Below are positions 16,507-26,490 of a stretch of 64,000 nucleotides of DNA, in pieces. The DNA comes from Desulfuromonas versatilis (GTDB lineage Bacteria; Desulfobacterota; Desulfuromonadia; Desulfuromonadales; NIT-T3). Below the pieces are notes generated by a model. It had not been told where the DNA came from. It made no database searches and worked only from the letters and a program-made list of their open reading frames with translations. The stretch covers positions 2,970,001-3,034,000 of the forward strand of contig NZ_AP024355.1 of assembly GCF_019704135.1 (NCBI RefSeq), written 5' to 3'. The first letter of the stretch is position 1, and each line of letters begins with the position of its first letter. Both the position numbers and the translations under genes were made by a program.

Positions 16507-17097
16507 TCAGGGGAGGGACTTCAGGTAGTCGAGCGCCTGGCGCAGGGCCTGCCCGCGGTGGCTGATGCGGTTCTTGATCTCCAGGGGCAGCTCGGCCATG
16601 GTTTTGCCGTACTCGGGAACCAGGAACAGCGGGTCGTAGCCGAAACCGCCCGCTCCCCGGGCAGCATCGAGCAAAACCCCCTGCACCCGGCCGTGAAACA
16701 GCCGGCAGTCCCCATCGGGGCCGCACAGGGCCATGGCGCAGAAAAAAGCCCCCTGGCGCTTTTCCGCAGGGACCCCGGCCAGCTCATCGAGCAGGCGGCG
16801 GTTGTTGTCGGCGTCGCTGGCCTGCTCCCCGGCATAGCGAGCGGAGTAGACGCCGGGAGCGCCGCCGAGGGCCTCGACCACCAGCCCCGAGTCGTCGGCC
16901 AGGGTCAGGCGACCGGTGGCGGCGCAAACCTCCCGGGCCTTCTTGGAGGCGTTGGCCTCGAAGGAGTCGCCGTCCTCGACGACCTCGGGCAGCTCCGGGA
17001 AGGCGTCCAGCCCCTTGACCATTATGCCGCTGTCCTCCAGAAGTCGGCGGATCTCCTTGAGCTTGCCCTGGTTGCGGGTTGCGACCACCAGCTCCAT
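16507..17097 (-). CDS. rdgB: XTP/dITP diphosphatase
   Basis: 196 residues. The HAM1/RdgB hallmarks are complete: [13 protein letters not shown] at the N-terminus, [38 protein letters not shown] and GGFGYDPLF, ending SHRGQAL. The enzyme hydrolyses deaminated purine triphosphates (ITP, XTP, dITP) to the monophosphates and keeps them out of nucleic acids. The ATG at 17097 is 3 nt after the rph stop codon; a TTG two codons upstream overlapping that stop is possible. It is the last gene of a five-gene operon and the usual companion of rph. Confidence 0.96.
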   Translation of the reverse strand: MELVVATRNQGKLKEIRRLLEDSGIMVKGLDAFPELPEVVEDGDSFEANASKKAREVCAATGRLTLADDSGLVVEALGGAPGVYSARYAGEQASDADNNRRLLDELAGVPAEKRQGAFFCAMALCGPDGDCRLFHGRVQGVLLDAARGAGGFGYDPLFLVPEYGKTMAELPLEIKNRISHRGQALRQALDYLKSLP

Positions 17098-17099
17098 GC

Positions 17100-17834
17100 T
17101 CAATCCTCCAGGGCCAGGCGCTGCAGCGCGCTCAACTCGCGGCAGCCGCTCAGGGCCAAATCGCGCAGGGCGTCGAGCTCCTCGCCGCTAAAGGGCTCCT
17201 CTTCGGCGGTCCCCTGTACCTCCACGAAGCGCCCGGAGGCGGTGACGACGAAATTCATGTCCACCGAGGCGCGAAAGTCCTCGTCGTAGTTCAGATCCAG
17301 CGCCGGCTGACCGTCGACGATCCCGACGCTGACCGCCGCCACCCCCTCCTTGATCGGCGAGGCGGCGATCAGGCCCTTGGCCAGCAGGCCGCGGACGGCA
17401 TCGGCCAGCGCCACGTAGGCGCCGGTGATAGAGGCGGTGCGGGTGCCGCCGTCGGCCTGGATCACGTCGCAATCGAGCTTGATGGTCCGCTCGCCGAGGG
17501 CTTCGAGATCGATCACCGCACGCAGGGCCCGGCCGATCAGCCGCTGGATCTCGTGGGTGCGGCCGCCGACCTTGCCACGGGTCGATTCCCGGGGGGAACG
17601 AGAATGGGTGGCCCGGGGCAGCATGGCATATTCGGCGGTCACCCAGCCGCGCCCCTCCCCCTTCATGAAGGGCGGCACCCCCTCCTCGACGGTGGCGTTG
17701 CACAGCACCCGGGTATCCCCGAAGGAAACCAGCACCGAACCCTCGGCGTAGCGGGTGAAGCCTCGTTCGAATTCGATACGGCGCAGCTGATCGGCGGCGC
17801 GGCCGTCTTTGCGTGTTGCAGCGGGTAGTGTCAC
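17100..17834 (-). CDS. rph: Ribonuclease PH
   Basis: 244 residues. Motifs of RNase PH are present: [61 protein letters not shown] and [11 protein letters not shown]. The enzyme is a phosphorolytic exonuclease that trims tRNA 3' ends and rRNA. It starts with GTG at 17834, overlapping the amidase stop (GTGA), with AAGGAG about 8 nt upstream inside the amidase gene; the longer upstream reading frame is the shadow of the amidase. Operon: amidase - rph - rdgB. Confidence 0.96.
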   Translation of the reverse strand: MTLPAATRKDGRAADQLRRIEFERGFTRYAEGSVLVSFGDTRVLCNATVEEGVPPFMKGEGRGWVTAEYAMLPRATHSRSPRESTRGKVGGRTHEIQRLIGRALRAVIDLEALGERTIKLDCDVIQADGGTRTASITGAYVALADAVRGLLAKGLIAASPIKEGVAAVSVGIVDGQPALDLNYDEDFRASVDMNFVVTASGRFVEVQGTAEEEPFSGEELDALRDLALSGCRELSALQRLALED

Positions 17835-18904
17835 TGAGCTGTCTCCTTTAGTTCTTCGGCAAAATTGCGCACCCCCTGGAACAGGGCGGCGGCCAGCCGC
17901 TCCTGCCCCTCGGGGCTGCTCAGCAGGGCCTGGTCGGCGGCGTTGGTCAGGTAACCCATCTCCACCAGGACGGTCGGCAGGTTGCCCCGCCCCAGGGGCA
18001 GCAGCGGCGCCTGGTAGATGCCGGCCACCTCCAGCCCCTGCCCGTTGAAGGCGTCGCGCAGGCGGCGGGCCAGGCGCATGCTGTCCCCCTGGGCGCCCGG
18101 CACGGTCTGCCCGGCGAATTCCTCCTGGGGCCGGATGACCAGGTTGATCCCCTGGGGCTGCCCGCTCAGGGCCGCCTGGGCATGCAGCTGGATGAGGGCG
18201 TCGACATCGGTCTTTGCGGCGGCCTCGAGCCGCTGCTGGGTGCTCAGGGAGTAGTCGCCGTCGCGGGAGAGGTAAACCGGGATGCCCATGTTCATCTTGA
18301 GCAGTTTTTCCAGCCGCTTGGCCACCCCCAGGGCGATATCCTTCTCCTTGACGGCGCCGATCCCCAGGGCGCCGGTTTCCTGCCCGCCGTGCCCGGGATC
18401 GATGGCCACCGCCCGCAGGGGGGCGGCGGTTCCGGCGCCCTTTTTGCGCAGCAGCAGGGCGAAGAGCTGGTCGAGGGGGGTCTGCTCCTCCACCAGGGTT
18501 TCGGTCTGGGGATTGAGGTTGCGGTAGTACACCGACTGGGTCAGCAGGTTGGGGAAATGAACGGTCAGAAAATCTTCCGAAATCCTCAGCCGGCCGTCGA
18601 TGAAGCGGGGCGGGTGTTCCAGGGGGATGAACCGCTCGGTCAGCCGCAGGTAGTTGCTGCCGGGCGAGATCCGTGCGTTCCCGAAGGGGGTCTTGATGGT
18701 GTAGACATGGTCGACCGAGTCCCATTTCCCCGAGAGCTGCAGGGCCGCAAGCACTTCGTCCACGGGCAGAAAGGCGACCCCGTCGCGCATGTAGACTTCA
18801 TTGATGGTGACCGGCGCCTGGTTGCCCAGGGCCAGCTCCACCACCGCCGCGGCCGGACTGGCCAGCAGCAGCAAAAGCAGCGATACCCAAAAAGAACGCA
18901 GCAT
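17831..18904 (-). CDS. N-acetylmuramoyl-L-alanine amidase (Amidase_3)
   Basis: 357 residues. A signal peptide ([12 protein letters not shown]) is followed by a copper-amine-oxidase-N-like domain (about residues 25-130) and the zinc amidase: [12 protein letters not shown] (zinc His), a Glu in the KEKDIAL helix, YLSRDGD, IQLHAQA (zinc His) and [10 protein letters not shown] (catalytic Glu). It cleaves the amide bond between MurNAc and the stem peptide in the periplasm, for daughter-cell separation or wall turnover. GAGG precedes the ATG at 18904; six upstream codons (GTG start) were dropped. Coupled to rph downstream. Confidence 0.92.
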   Translation of the reverse strand: MLRSFWVSLLLLLLASPAAAVVELALGNQAPVTINEVYMRDGVAFLPVDEVLAALQLSGKWDSVDHVYTIKTPFGNARISPGSNYLRLTERFIPLEHPPRFIDGRLRISEDFLTVHFPNLLTQSVYYRNLNPQTETLVEEQTPLDQLFALLLRKKGAGTAAPLRAVAIDPGHGGQETGALGIGAVKEKDIALGVAKRLEKLLKMNMGIPVYLSRDGDYSLSTQQRLEAAAKTDVDALIQLHAQAALSGQPQGINLVIRPQEEFAGQTVPGAQGDSMRLARRLRDAFNGQGLEVAGIYQAPLLPLGRGNLPTVLVEMGYLTNAADQALLSSPEGQERLAAALFQGVRNFAEELKETAQ

Positions 18905-18980
18905 TCTCACCTCGCGCAACACAGGCGCACTTTATACCCCAGGGCTCCGCCCCCTGTCAACGCGGCCGCCCCGGGAGCCA

Positions 18981-20021
18981 TCAGCGGTTTCTGACCAGGC
19001 GGCGGGCCCGCGTCAAGGGCCTGCCGAGAACCTTGAGCAGGCGCCGGGTGAGATCTTTCTCCAGGGCCCGCTGAGCGCTCAGGCTCCCCTCCTCGCCGGG
19101 GATCTGTCCCCCGGCGATCATGCCGTGGCCGCCGGCGGTGCCCAGGCCGTCGACCACGGTGCGCATCACGTCGCCGGCGTGGATCCGGTGCGACAGGGTG
19201 CGGAAGGAGAGAATCCCCGTCCCGTGAAACCTCGCCATGCCGAGCACCACGCGGATGTCGTCGGCGCGCAGCAGGAAATCGGCCATCTCGGCCACCATGT
19301 CGGGGTTGTCGATGTCGTACAGGTTGAACACCAGCACGTCCCCGTAGGTGCGCGCATTGGAGATGGCCTTGCAGAAATAGAGAAAATAATCCCGCGGCAC
19401 CGGGGGGTGGATGATCTCGAACAGGATGTGGTTGTTCACCAGCGGCAGCAGGTGCAGGTAGGCCTCGCGGTCGGCCCGGCACCAGTCGCGGCCGAGGTCC
19501 TGGGTCTCGGACTTGATGGCATAGAACAGGATGGTGGCCAGCCGGGTGCTGATGGAGACCTTCTGCGCCTGCAGGTATTCGAAGAGGATGGTGGCCGAGG
19601 CGCCGTAATCCTCGCGGATGTCGGTCCAGCGGCAGGTGCGGCAGATGTCCCGCGCCTGGTGATGGTCGATCACCAGGTGCACGTCCCGCTCGGCGGGGAA
19701 GGAGTTGTTGCCGGTGCCGGGCTGGGTGTCGACCATGCAGACCACCTTGTACTGGTTGAGGTCCAGGGTATCCAGCGGCACCGCCTGGATCTCGAGCTTT
19801 TCCACCATGACGCGGTTCTCGCCCCGCCCGATCACCCCGCCGAAGGCGATGGTCGCCTCCTGGCCGGTCTTGACCAGGACCAGGTGTTTCAGGGCCATGG
19901 CCGAGGCCAGGGAGTCGGGATCCGGGTTGTCGTGCGCCACGATCAGCACCCGCCCCTTGCCACGCATCCACTCGATGAATTTCTCTGAGAATTCGCTGGA
20001 CCAGGTCAGATCCGTCGGCAT
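18981..20021 (-). CDS. DHH/DHHA1-family phosphoesterase (NrnA-like)
   Basis: 346 residues. Motifs: VAHDNPDPDSLASA (metal-binding Asp cluster), the DTQPG motif, IDHHQA (DHH) and the C-terminal GTAGGHGMIAGG of DHHA1. Family members hydrolyse nanoRNA, pAp or cyclic dinucleotide products. It is similar in size to NrnA (about 320-340 residues), but the specific substrate cannot be assigned. GGGAGG precedes the ATG by about 8 nt, and the gene begins 3 bp after the TIGR00725 stop, so the two are one transcription unit; position beside rph fits RNA turnover. Confidence 0.85.
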   Translation of the reverse strand: MPTDLTWSSEFSEKFIEWMRGKGRVLIVAHDNPDPDSLASAMALKHLVLVKTGQEATIAFGGVIGRGENRVMVEKLEIQAVPLDTLDLNQYKVVCMVDTQPGTGNNSFPAERDVHLVIDHHQARDICRTCRWTDIREDYGASATILFEYLQAQKVSISTRLATILFYAIKSETQDLGRDWCRADREAYLHLLPLVNNHILFEIIHPPVPRDYFLYFCKAISNARTYGDVLVFNLYDIDNPDMVAEMADFLLRADDIRVVLGMARFHGTGILSFRTLSHRIHAGDVMRTVVDGLGTAGGHGMIAGGQIPGEEGSLSAQRALEKDLTRRLLKVLGRPLTRARRLVRNR

Positions 20022-20024
20022 CCT

Positions 20025-20528
20025 TTACCCTCCCTCATGATCATTGCAGCAGCCTAACCGCTCCAAAACTGACCGCACCGCCTGTTCGGGGGTGTCGCAA
20101 TAAACCGCGCCCGGCAGCCCGGGCCAGCTGCCCAGGGCCGCGACGGGACGTTCGAGCTTGAGGCCGATGGCCATCTCGGACAGCGTGCCGAACTCACCCT
20201 CGACGGCGATCAGCGCCCGGGCGGTGTGGGCGATGATGACGTTGCGCGCATGGCCCATGTTGGTGGGCACCGCCAGGGTTACCCAGGGGTTGGCCTGCTC
20301 GGCCCCGGCGCCTGGCAGAATCCCGAGGGTCTCGCCGCCGGCCTCGACGCAGCCCCGGCAGGCCGCCTCCATGACCCCGCCGAGCCCGCCGCAGACCAGC
20401 ACCGCCCCGGCCTCGGCGATCCGCCGGCCGACCTCGCGGGCGGCGGCGTAGCCCTGCTCGCTGGGGTTCGCCGCGCCGATCACGCCGATGATAAGGCGGG
20501 GCTTGGGGTTCGCGGTTCGACGTTCCAT
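20025..20528 (-). CDS. TIGR00725-family Rossmann-fold protein (LOG/DprA-related)
   Basis: 167 residues with the family landmarks: IIGVIGAANPSEQGYAAA, VLVCGGLGGVMEAACRG, NMGHARNVIIAHTA and GEFGTLSEMAIGLK. This resembles the nucleotide-binding half of LOG phosphoribohydrolases and SLOG proteins. The specific reaction is not known. It is the first gene of the minus-strand operon running to rdgB. The ribosome site is weak (AAGG about 10 nt before the ATG), so an internal start is possible, though the family motif begins near residue 12. Confidence 0.8.
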   Translation of the reverse strand: MERRTANPKPRLIIGVIGAANPSEQGYAAAREVGRRIAEAGAVLVCGGLGGVMEAACRGCVEAGGETLGILPGAGAEQANPWVTLAVPTNMGHARNVIIAHTARALIAVEGEFGTLSEMAIGLKLERPVAALGSWPGLPGAVYCDTPEQAVRSVLERLGCCNDHEGG

Positions 20529-20558
20529 GTTGGAAAAACCTTGGTTAAAAGGGCTTTG

Positions 20559-20670
20559 GGCCGCGTCGGATCCGACGGATCGGTCGGATCGGACGCGGCC
20601 AAGCCCTGGCAGAATGGGTCGGATCGGACGCGGCCAAGCCTTGCCAAAATCCGTCGGATCGGACGCCGCC
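20559..20670. repeat. GGATCGG-type repeat element with inverted ends and direct repeats
   Basis: An 18-bp near-perfect inverted repeat (20559-20576 and 20583-20600, one mismatch, 6-nt loop) overlaps the first of two identical 24-bp direct repeats (20582-20605 and 20617-20640, period 35 bp); a third partial copy lies at 20651-20670. It occupies the gap between the copA stop and the TIGR00725 start. Shorter relatives are at 9249 and 12020. It could form strong hairpins and end copA transcription, but no U-tract is seen. Confidence 0.75.
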
Positions 20671-20678
20671 CGAGCGGT

Positions 20679-23357
20679 TCAAAGCCTTCGCGCGTAACGT
20701 TTCAACAGCAGGCTGTTGGTTACCACCGAGACGCTGGAGAAGGCCATGGCCAGCCCGGCGAATTCGGGTTTGAGCACGATGCCGAAGGCCGGGAACAGCA
20801 CCCCGGCGGCCACGGGGATGCCGACCACGTTGTAGACAAAAGCCCAGAACAGGTTCTGCTTGATCTTGACCAAAGTTTTGCGCCCCAGGCGGATGCCCCG
20901 CTCGACGTCGCGGATGTCGCCCTTGACCAGGATGATGTCGCCGGTCTCCTTGGCGACGTCGGTGCCGCTGCCGATGGCGATGCCGATGTCGGCCTGGGCC
21001 AGGGCCGGGGCATCGTTGATGCCGTCGCCGACCATGCCGACAAAATGCCCCTGCTGCTGGTAACCGCGCACCACCTCGAGCTTGTCGCCGGGCAGCACCT
21101 CGGCCTCGACCCCGTCCAGGCCGAGCTGGCCGGCCACGGCGGCGGCGGCCGCCCGCCGGTCGCCGGTGATCATGACCGTCTTCAGGCCCAGGGCACGCAG
21201 CCGCTCGATGGTATCGGCGGCGTTCTCCTTGAGGGTGTCGGCCAGGGCCACCACCCCCAGGGGAGCGCCTTCCCGGGCGATGTAGACCAGGGATTTGCCC
21301 TGGCCGGCAAGCTGCTCGGCGGGAGCGGCGAAGGCGGCGACATCCACCCCTTCGCGCTCCATGAGCCGGTGGCTGCCGGCCAACACCCGCTCGCCCTCCA
21401 GGGTGCAGATCAACCCGTGGCCGCCGACCTCCTCGACGCCGCTCACCGCCGGCGGGGCGAGCCCGTCTTCCTCGGCCCGGCGCACCACGGCGCGGGCCAG
21501 GGGGTGACTGCTCGCCGCCTCGGCCGCGGCCGCGATCCGCAGCAGCTCATCTTCCGCGACCCCGGAGGCGGGGTGCAGATCAGTCACCGAAAACTCGCCG
21601 CGGGTCAGGGTGCCGGTCTTGTCGAGCAGGACCACCTGCAGGCGCGAGATGTTCTCCAGCACCGAGGCGCGCTTGAAGAGGATGCCGGCGGAAAGCCCGA
21701 CGGCGCTGCCGACCATGATCGCGGTGGGGGTGGCCAGCCCCAGGGCGCAGGGGCAGGCGATCACCAGCACGGCGATGGCCATCTTGAAGGCGAACAGGAA
21801 CTCGGCGCCGAACATCCCGTACCAGGCGACAAAGGTCAGCAGCGCCACCCCCACCACCGCCGGCACGAACCAGTTGGAAACCGCATCGGCCAGCCGCTGG
21901 ATGGGCGCCTTGTCCCCCTGCGCCTCCTCGACCATGCGCACGATCTGGGCGAGCACCGTCTCTTCGCCGACCCGGGTGGCCTTGACCAGCAGGCGCCCGG
22001 TCCGGTTGAGGGTCGCGCCGGTGACCGGCGAGCCGGACTCCTTGTCCACGGGGACCGACTCGCCGGTCACCATCGACTCGTCGACGGCCGACTCGCCCTC
22101 GACCACCTCGCCGTCCACCGGCACCTTCTCCCCGGGGCGCACCACCACCAGGTCGCCGACCTGCACCCGGCTGGCGGGCACCTCCTGCTCCTTGCCGTCG
22201 ACCAGCAGCAGCGCCCGGTCGGCCTGCAGCTGCAGCAGCTTCTTCAGCGCCTGGCTGGCCTTGCCCTTGGCCCGGGCCTCGAGCCACTTGCCGAAGCGGA
22301 TGAAGGTGATGAGCATGGCGCTGGTTTCGAAGAACACCTCGCCGCCCACCCCGAACAGGTGGAACAGGGCCAATACCGAGTAGCCGTAGGCGGCGCTGAT
22401 CCCCATGGCCACCAGCACGTCCATGTTGGCCGCGCGGTTTTTCAGGGATTTCCAGGCGCCCCGGTAAAAGGTCAGCCCGGCGGAGAACTGCACGATGGTG
22501 GCGAGCAGGGCGTTGAGGTAACCCGTAGCGGCGCCGAAGGGCCCGGTCCACATCAGCGGCATGATCGGCAGCGACAGGGCCGCCGCGAAGATCAGCCAGT
22601 TGCGCTGGATGCGGGCCTCGCCGGCCTCCTCGGCGGCGTCGCGAGAGACCAGCGGCGTGTAGCCGGCGTCTTCGACCGCCTGAAAGATCGCCTCGCGGTC
22701 GAGGCGCCGGGGGTCGAACTCGACGCTGCCGGTATCCTCGGCAAAATTGATCCGCACCGAGCGCATCCCCTCGAGGGCCCCGAGCTTCTTCTCGATGGTG
22801 CCGGCGCAGCTGGCGCAGTGCATACCGCGGATGGCGAAGCTGAGCTTGCCGTCGCTGCCGCCGGCGCCGGTTTGCCGGGCCCGGTAGCCCAGGTCCTCCA
22901 CTTTGTGCAGGATATCCGGGATCTGCAGTCGAGCCGGGTCGAATTCCACCGCGAGCTTCTCGGCGGCGAAATTGACCGAGGCGGAAACCACCCCCGGCAT
23001 ACCGGCGACCCCTTTTTCGATGGTGTTGGCGCAGTTGGCGCAGGTCATCCCCTTGAGCAGCAGGGTGGCCCGCCGGCTCGCCACCGGCGAGGCGGCCGGC
23101 GTCGGTTTCGGTGATGGTGGGGCGGGGGCCTCGTCCGGCGCATCCTCGGCCACCCTGAAGCCCGCCGCGACAATGGCCGCCTCGACCTGCGCCCGATCGA
23201 GGCGCGCCTGGTCGAAACGCACCAGGGCCTGCCTCTGCTCCAGGGAAACCTCGGCACTCTCGACCCCACCAAGGACCTGCAGGGCCTCGGTGAGCTTGCG
23301 CACGCATTTCTGGCAGGACATTCCCTGGACGGGCAGGACAATCTGTTCCACGGACAC
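20679..23357 (-). CDS. copA: Copper-translocating P1B-type ATPase with three N-terminal HMA domains
   Basis: 892 residues. Three heavy-metal-binding domains carry CxxC: GMSCQKC (15-18), GMTCANC and GMHCASC. The P-type core follows: VTGES actuator loop, IACPCALG metal-site [13 protein letters not shown] phosphorylation site, and [14 protein letters not shown] in TM7 and MAFSSVS in TM8 are Cu(I)-ATPase signatures. It exports Cu(I) from the cytoplasm. The start is a GTG preceded by GGGAGA; it lies 20 bp behind the TPR gene, in a probable operon tautomerase - TPR - copA. Most relatives have one or two HMA domains, so three is at the high end. Confidence 0.94.
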   Translation of the reverse strand: MSVEQIVLPVQGMSCQKCVRKLTEALQVLGGVESAEVSLEQRQALVRFDQARLDRAQVEAAIVAAGFRVAEDAPDEAPAPPSPKPTPAASPVASRRATLLLKGMTCANCANTIEKGVAGMPGVVSASVNFAAEKLAVEFDPARLQIPDILHKVEDLGYRARQTGAGGSDGKLSFAIRGMHCASCAGTIEKKLGALEGMRSVRINFAEDTGSVEFDPRRLDREAIFQAVEDAGYTPLVSRDAAEEAGEARIQRNWLIFAAALSLPIMPLMWTGPFGAATGYLNALLATIVQFSAGLTFYRGAWKSLKNRAANMDVLVAMGISAAYGYSVLALFHLFGVGGEVFFETSAMLITFIRFGKWLEARAKGKASQALKKLLQLQADRALLLVDGKEQEVPASRVQVGDLVVVRPGEKVPVDGEVVEGESAVDESMVTGESVPVDKESGSPVTGATLNRTGRLLVKATRVGEETVLAQIVRMVEEAQGDKAPIQRLADAVSNWFVPAVVGVALLTFVAWYGMFGAEFLFAFKMAIAVLVIACPCALGLATPTAIMVGSAVGLSAGILFKRASVLENISRLQVVLLDKTGTLTRGEFSVTDLHPASGVAEDELLRIAAAAEAASSHPLARAVVRRAEEDGLAPPAVSGVEEVGGHGLICTLEGERVLAGSHRLMEREGVDVAAFAAPAEQLAGQGKSLVYIAREGAPLGVVALADTLKENAADTIERLRALGLKTVMITGDRRAAAAAVAGQLGLDGVEAEVLPGDKLEVVRGYQQQGHFVGMVGDGINDAPALAQADIGIAIGSGTDVAKETGDIILVKGDIRDVERGIRLGRKTLVKIKQNLFWAFVYNVVGIPVAAGVLFPAFGIVLKPEFAGLAMAFSSVSVVTNSLLLKRYARRL

Positions 23358-23377
23358 GCTATTCTCTCCCGAGAGGA

Positions 23378-24619
23378 CTAGCCGACCCCGATCAGCTTGA
23401 GAAACCCTGGGGTGTGGCGGATCGGGTCAAAGTCGGGGTCGGTGCGGGCGTCATCGATGAAATGCCGATCGAGCTTCGAGGCCTTGCGCAGCGCCTTGAG
23501 CGCCCCCTCCGCGTCCCCCTTGCGGGCCAGGGCGCAGGCCCGGTTGTAATACGCCAGGGGGTAGCGGGCGGTGCGCTTGATGATGGCGTCGAAGCAGGCC
23601 AGGGCGTCGTCGAGCCGCCCCAGGTCGATGAGCACGTTCCCCTTGTTGTTGAGGGTGTAGATCGAGTCGGGGTCCCGCGCCAGGCTTCGTTCCAGGGCCT
23701 CGAGGGCCCCGGGCAGATCCCCCTGCTTCTCGAGGATCACCCCCCGGTAGAAGTCGGGCTCGGGGCTGTCCGGCTCCAACTCCTCGGCTGCGTCCAGCAC
23801 CTCGAGGGCCTCGGCGTAGCGCTCCAGGGCGATCAGCAGGCTGGTTTTCTCGATGTAGGCCTCGTAGAATTCGGGGTCCATTTCGAGCGCCGCCTCGAAG
23901 TCGGCCAGGGCCTCTTCGATTCGCTCCAGGCGGGCCAGCGACAACCCCCGGTTGTAGCGGTAGGTGGGCACGGAGGGCTCGCGGGCCACCGCCTGGCTGT
24001 AGCCCTCCAGGGCGGCTTCGTCACGGCCCGATCCGGCCAGGGCGTAGCTGCGGCCGTTGAGGCTGCCGGCGTCGGTGGGGTTGATGGCCAGGGCCCGGTT
24101 GAAGCTCTCGATGGCCTCATCGAAACGCCCGAGACGGTTCAGCGTGTAGCCGCGATTGAAATAGACATCGGGCGAATCGGGCATGCGCCGCAGGGCCTGG
24201 TCGTACATGGCCAGGGCTTCCTCGGTACGGCCCATTTCATCCATCAGGTTGCCCATGTTGATGTAGGCCTCGGGGAAATCCGGCTGCAGCTCGAGGGAGC
24301 GCCGAAAATGGTGCAGCGCGGGCTCGTAGTCGCCGAGACGCTCCAGCAGCACCCCGTAGTTATGGTGGATGGCACCGTTGCGGGGGTCGAAACGCAGGGC
24401 CTTTTCATACAGGGCCAGGGCGGTCGCCTCGTCGTTGAGGTTGGAAGCCGCCACCGCGCAGATGTTCAGGGCCTCGATGTCGAAGGGATGCTCCTCGAGG
24501 TAGTCCTGGGCCAGGTCGAGCGCCGTATCGTTCTCTCCCCGATTGAGGGCCATCTGGGCCAGCTCGAGCTGCTCCCCCTCATCCTGCTGATCGAGAAAGT
24601 CTTCGTATTCTTCTTCCAT
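23378..24619 (-). CDS. Tetratricopeptide repeat protein, acidic, cytoplasmic
   Basis: 413 residues, no signal peptide. After an acidic N-terminus ([16 protein letters not shown]) about ten TPR units run to residue ~400, with the canonical W/L-G-Y-A-F-A-P pattern (for example [20 protein letters not shown] and [20 protein letters not shown]). TPR arrays form protein-binding superhelices; the partner is not apparent. It is 20 bp upstream of copA and probably co-transcribed, but a link to copper is only positional. Confidence 0.85.
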   Translation of the reverse strand: MEEEYEDFLDQQDEGEQLELAQMALNRGENDTALDLAQDYLEEHPFDIEALNICAVAASNLNDEATALALYEKALRFDPRNGAIHHNYGVLLERLGDYEPALHHFRRSLELQPDFPEAYINMGNLMDEMGRTEEALAMYDQALRRMPDSPDVYFNRGYTLNRLGRFDEAIESFNRALAINPTDAGSLNGRSYALAGSGRDEAALEGYSQAVAREPSVPTYRYNRGLSLARLERIEEALADFEAALEMDPEFYEAYIEKTSLLIALERYAEALEVLDAAEELEPDSPEPDFYRGVILEKQGDLPGALEALERSLARDPDSIYTLNNKGNVLIDLGRLDDALACFDAIIKRTARYPLAYYNRACALARKGDAEGALKALRKASKLDRHFIDDARTDPDFDPIRHTPGFLKLIGVG

Positions 24620-24732
24620 AAAAGCGGCTCCGGATCTGCGGGGATTGCGCCGCCCCGGCGGCGCGAAAGTTGATCAATATAGCAGATATCCCACCGCATT
24701 TCACCCCTTGATCGCAGCAACGGGGAAGGAAT

Positions 24733-24951
24733 TCACCCCTTGGACACCCCCGGGTCCCCGGCAGCGCGCAGAGCCGCCACCGTCTGCCCGCGGATGCCCC
24801 AGTTCTCCGGGGCGATGTCCTCGATCACCACGTGGGTGGAGGCCGGGTTCTTGTTGAGCACCCGGACCAGCAGGTCGGTGATCCCAGCGATCAGTTCTTC
24901 CTTTTGCGCAGCTGTGGCCCCGGCAGTCAGCTTGACGTTGACGAATGGCAT
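24733..24951 (-). CDS. 4-oxalocrotonate tautomerase-family protein
   Basis: 72 residues starting MPFVNVKLTAGATAAQKEEL, so the catalytic N-terminal Pro would be exposed after Met removal. The rest (ITDLLVRVLNKNPASTHVVI, EDIAPENWGIRGQ) fits the 4-OT beta-alpha-beta subunit. These enzymes tautomerise enols or dehalogenate small acids with Pro1 as base; the substrate is unknown. AGGAGG precedes the ATG at 24951. The frame stays open upstream without any ribosome site, so the short form is chosen. Possibly the first gene of the TPR-copA transcription unit. Confidence 0.87.
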   Translation of the reverse strand: MPFVNVKLTAGATAAQKEELIAGITDLLVRVLNKNPASTHVVIEDIAPENWGIRGQTVAALRAAGDPGVSKG

Positions 24952-25338
24952 GGTTCTTCCTCCTGTGGCTGGAAATAAATGGCAGCTCCTGCACTCTCCA
25001 GTATAGACCTCCCGGAGCCCGTGCGGGCCAGTCAATTTTGGGGAAACCGCGATTGGCGAACCTTCAGGCTGCGACCCGGCAGCACAGAGCCCGGCGCATG
25101 GATGCGGCTCGATTCGCAGCCCCACGTCCCGCGGCAGGCCAGAGCAGCCGCCGCTCCCTGCCCTTGGATTATACCCCGAAATCCAGTCATTCCAATAAGG
25201 TGCATTATTTCTCCCGGAGCATCCGGCCAAACGGGAATGGCCTCCACTTGTCCGTTGTTTCCCACGAGGGGTAAAATACTATAGAGGGCATGAAAAGGTG
25301 CCGGTTACCTGCAGAGCCTCTTGGAAAGGAAGGCGACG
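24952..25338. other. Intergenic region between divergent genes
   Basis: Frames are open on both strands but none has a ribosome site or a recognisable product. For the plus-strand lipoprotein, TTGTCC (25248-25253) and TAAAAT (25272-25277), 18 bp apart, form a plausible sigma-70 promoter. TATACT on the minus strand (about 25011-25016) may serve the tautomerase gene. Nothing else is seen. Confidence 0.5.
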
Positions 25339-25965
25339 ATGCGTGGCTGGAAATGGATACCGGGAGTATTGGCGCTTGGCCTGCTGGCGCTGGTCGCCTG
25401 CACCACGACGCCCAAGCAGCCGGCGCTGCTCGATCCGCAATATTCGCAGATGAACATCAGAACCGTGGCCATCCTGCCGGTGGTGTTCAGGGACCGCGCC
25501 ATTGACGCGCTGTTTGAATACCGGATCGGCGAGGAGATTCGCTGGCACGCCCGCAAGGTCTTGGGGCAGAAGGGTTACGATGCGGCCTTTGTCGAGGTGA
25601 CCGAGAACCGCTCGTTCGTCAGGCCGTTCCGTCCCGACGAATCATCGCCGGCCCAGCTGGCCAACCTCGTCCCCACCGGGAGTGATGCCGTTCTGATCAT
25701 CTGGGTGGAACATTTCCTGGATGCGGGCGGGTTCCCCGGGCATGGCGATGATGGCGAGTTGGCCATGGGCAGCATCGATCCGCTCGAGATCTACGCCTCG
25801 GCGGACCTGATCGCCACCAGCACCCGCGAGAGGGTCTGGAGCGACCAGGGTTACGGCCGCGACAGCACCGTGCCGAGCATCGGCATGCAGTGGTGGTTGC
25901 CGCCGCTGCGACTGGCGGACAGCCTGTTCACGACCTTGCCCGATGCCGGAGCAGGGAAGATCTAA
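25339..25965 (+). CDS. Putative outer-envelope lipoprotein (GNA1162/DUF799-like)
   Basis: 208 residues. Signal peptide with lipobox LVAC (Cys near residue 18). The body opens with NIRTVAILPVVFRD, the typical start of lipoproteins related to GNA1162/CsgG-like assembly proteins, and ends with DSLFTTLPDAGAG. The family assignment is by pattern only. AAGGAAGG precedes the ATG at 25339; a frame start six codons upstream has no site. A hairpin terminator follows at 26033. Confidence 0.72.
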   Translation: MRGWKWIPGVLALGLLALVACTTTPKQPALLDPQYSQMNIRTVAILPVVFRDRAIDALFEYRIGEEIRWHARKVLGQKGYDAAFVEVTENRSFVRPFRPDESSPAQLANLVPTGSDAVLIIWVEHFLDAGGFPGHGDDGELAMGSIDPLEIYASADLIATSTRERVWSDQGYGRDSTVPSIGMQWWLPPLRLADSLFTTLPDAGAGKI

Positions 25966-26032
25966 AGAGTAAGAGCCGGCAACCATGAGCCTGCGGCCAC
26001 AGCGCGCCGCACCACAATGCATCCCGACCAGG

Positions 26033-26068
26033 AATACGGACGGCCTCAATGCCGTCCGTATTATTTTT
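26033..26068 (+). terminator. Terminator of lipoprotein gene
   Basis: AATACGGACGGC (26033-26044) and its exact complement (26051-26062) flank a 6-nt loop and are followed by ATTTTT. Confidence 0.92.
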
Positions 26069-26372
26069 GGTATTTTGCAACGTTCCACGCAGTGGCAAGC
26101 AGCAATCCCTTGCATTTTCCGCAAGTTGTGGAAAATAGGGCAATCCCTGAATGTTTCACGGCGGCAACGTTGAGTGGGCCGGAGCGATTTCCTCTCCCCT
26201 TGCCGACCCCAGCAGGAATGCGGTCCGGCGGGCGGATAAAAAATTCAATCCAACGTTTTAAAAAATTATCTTGCTTTTATCAAAGGCAGGTATATTCTCC
26301 CGCGGTGGTTTGCCGATAATCCATAAAAAGATTTAGTAATAACAGGCGATTAAAGTCAGGGAGGAAAGAGCC

Positions 26373-26420
26373 GGGTATCCTCGAATACCCTTCCAGCAAC
26401 CCCTCGGGGCAATGCCCCGA
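26373..26420 (+). promoter_or_regulatory. Tandem hairpins in leader of small lipoprotein gene
   Basis: GGGTAT (26373-26378) pairs with ATACCC (26385-26390); TCGGGGC (26404-26410) pairs with GCCCCGA (26414-26420). They lie 70-118 nt before the start codon. No known riboswitch consensus (GEMM, SAM, cobalamin) was recognised. Confidence 0.35.
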
Positions 26421-26490
26421 ATTCATTCGTCCCTTACTGAAAAAACCACCGGCACCACTCACACACAAATCACGAAAACGGAGAAAACCA

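Larger units (their letters stand above)
25966..26490. other. Long leader/intergenic region
   Basis: Beyond the terminator at 26033-26068, no gene is supported. An AT-rich tract around 26240-26300 has TTGCTT (26271-26276) and TATTCT (26293-26298), 16 bp apart, a moderate promoter for the small lipoprotein gene. If used, the leader is about 185 nt and holds two successive hairpins (26373-26390 and 26404-26420). Confidence 0.45.

Noticed and set aside
20226-23114. Very long open frame (~960 codons) on the plus strand across copA
   Set aside because: It is antisense to copA with its unmistakable motifs, has His/Gly/Asp-rich noise composition and no ribosome site; such shadows are normal at this GC content.
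26090-26130. TGGCAAG...CTTGC as a sigma-54 promoter of the small lipoprotein gene
   Set aside because: The spacing between GG and GC is 16 bases, far from the required ten.
26340-26420. Leader hairpins as a GEMM (cyclic di-GMP) riboswitch
   Set aside because: The conserved GEMM core and tetraloop-receptor features are not present.
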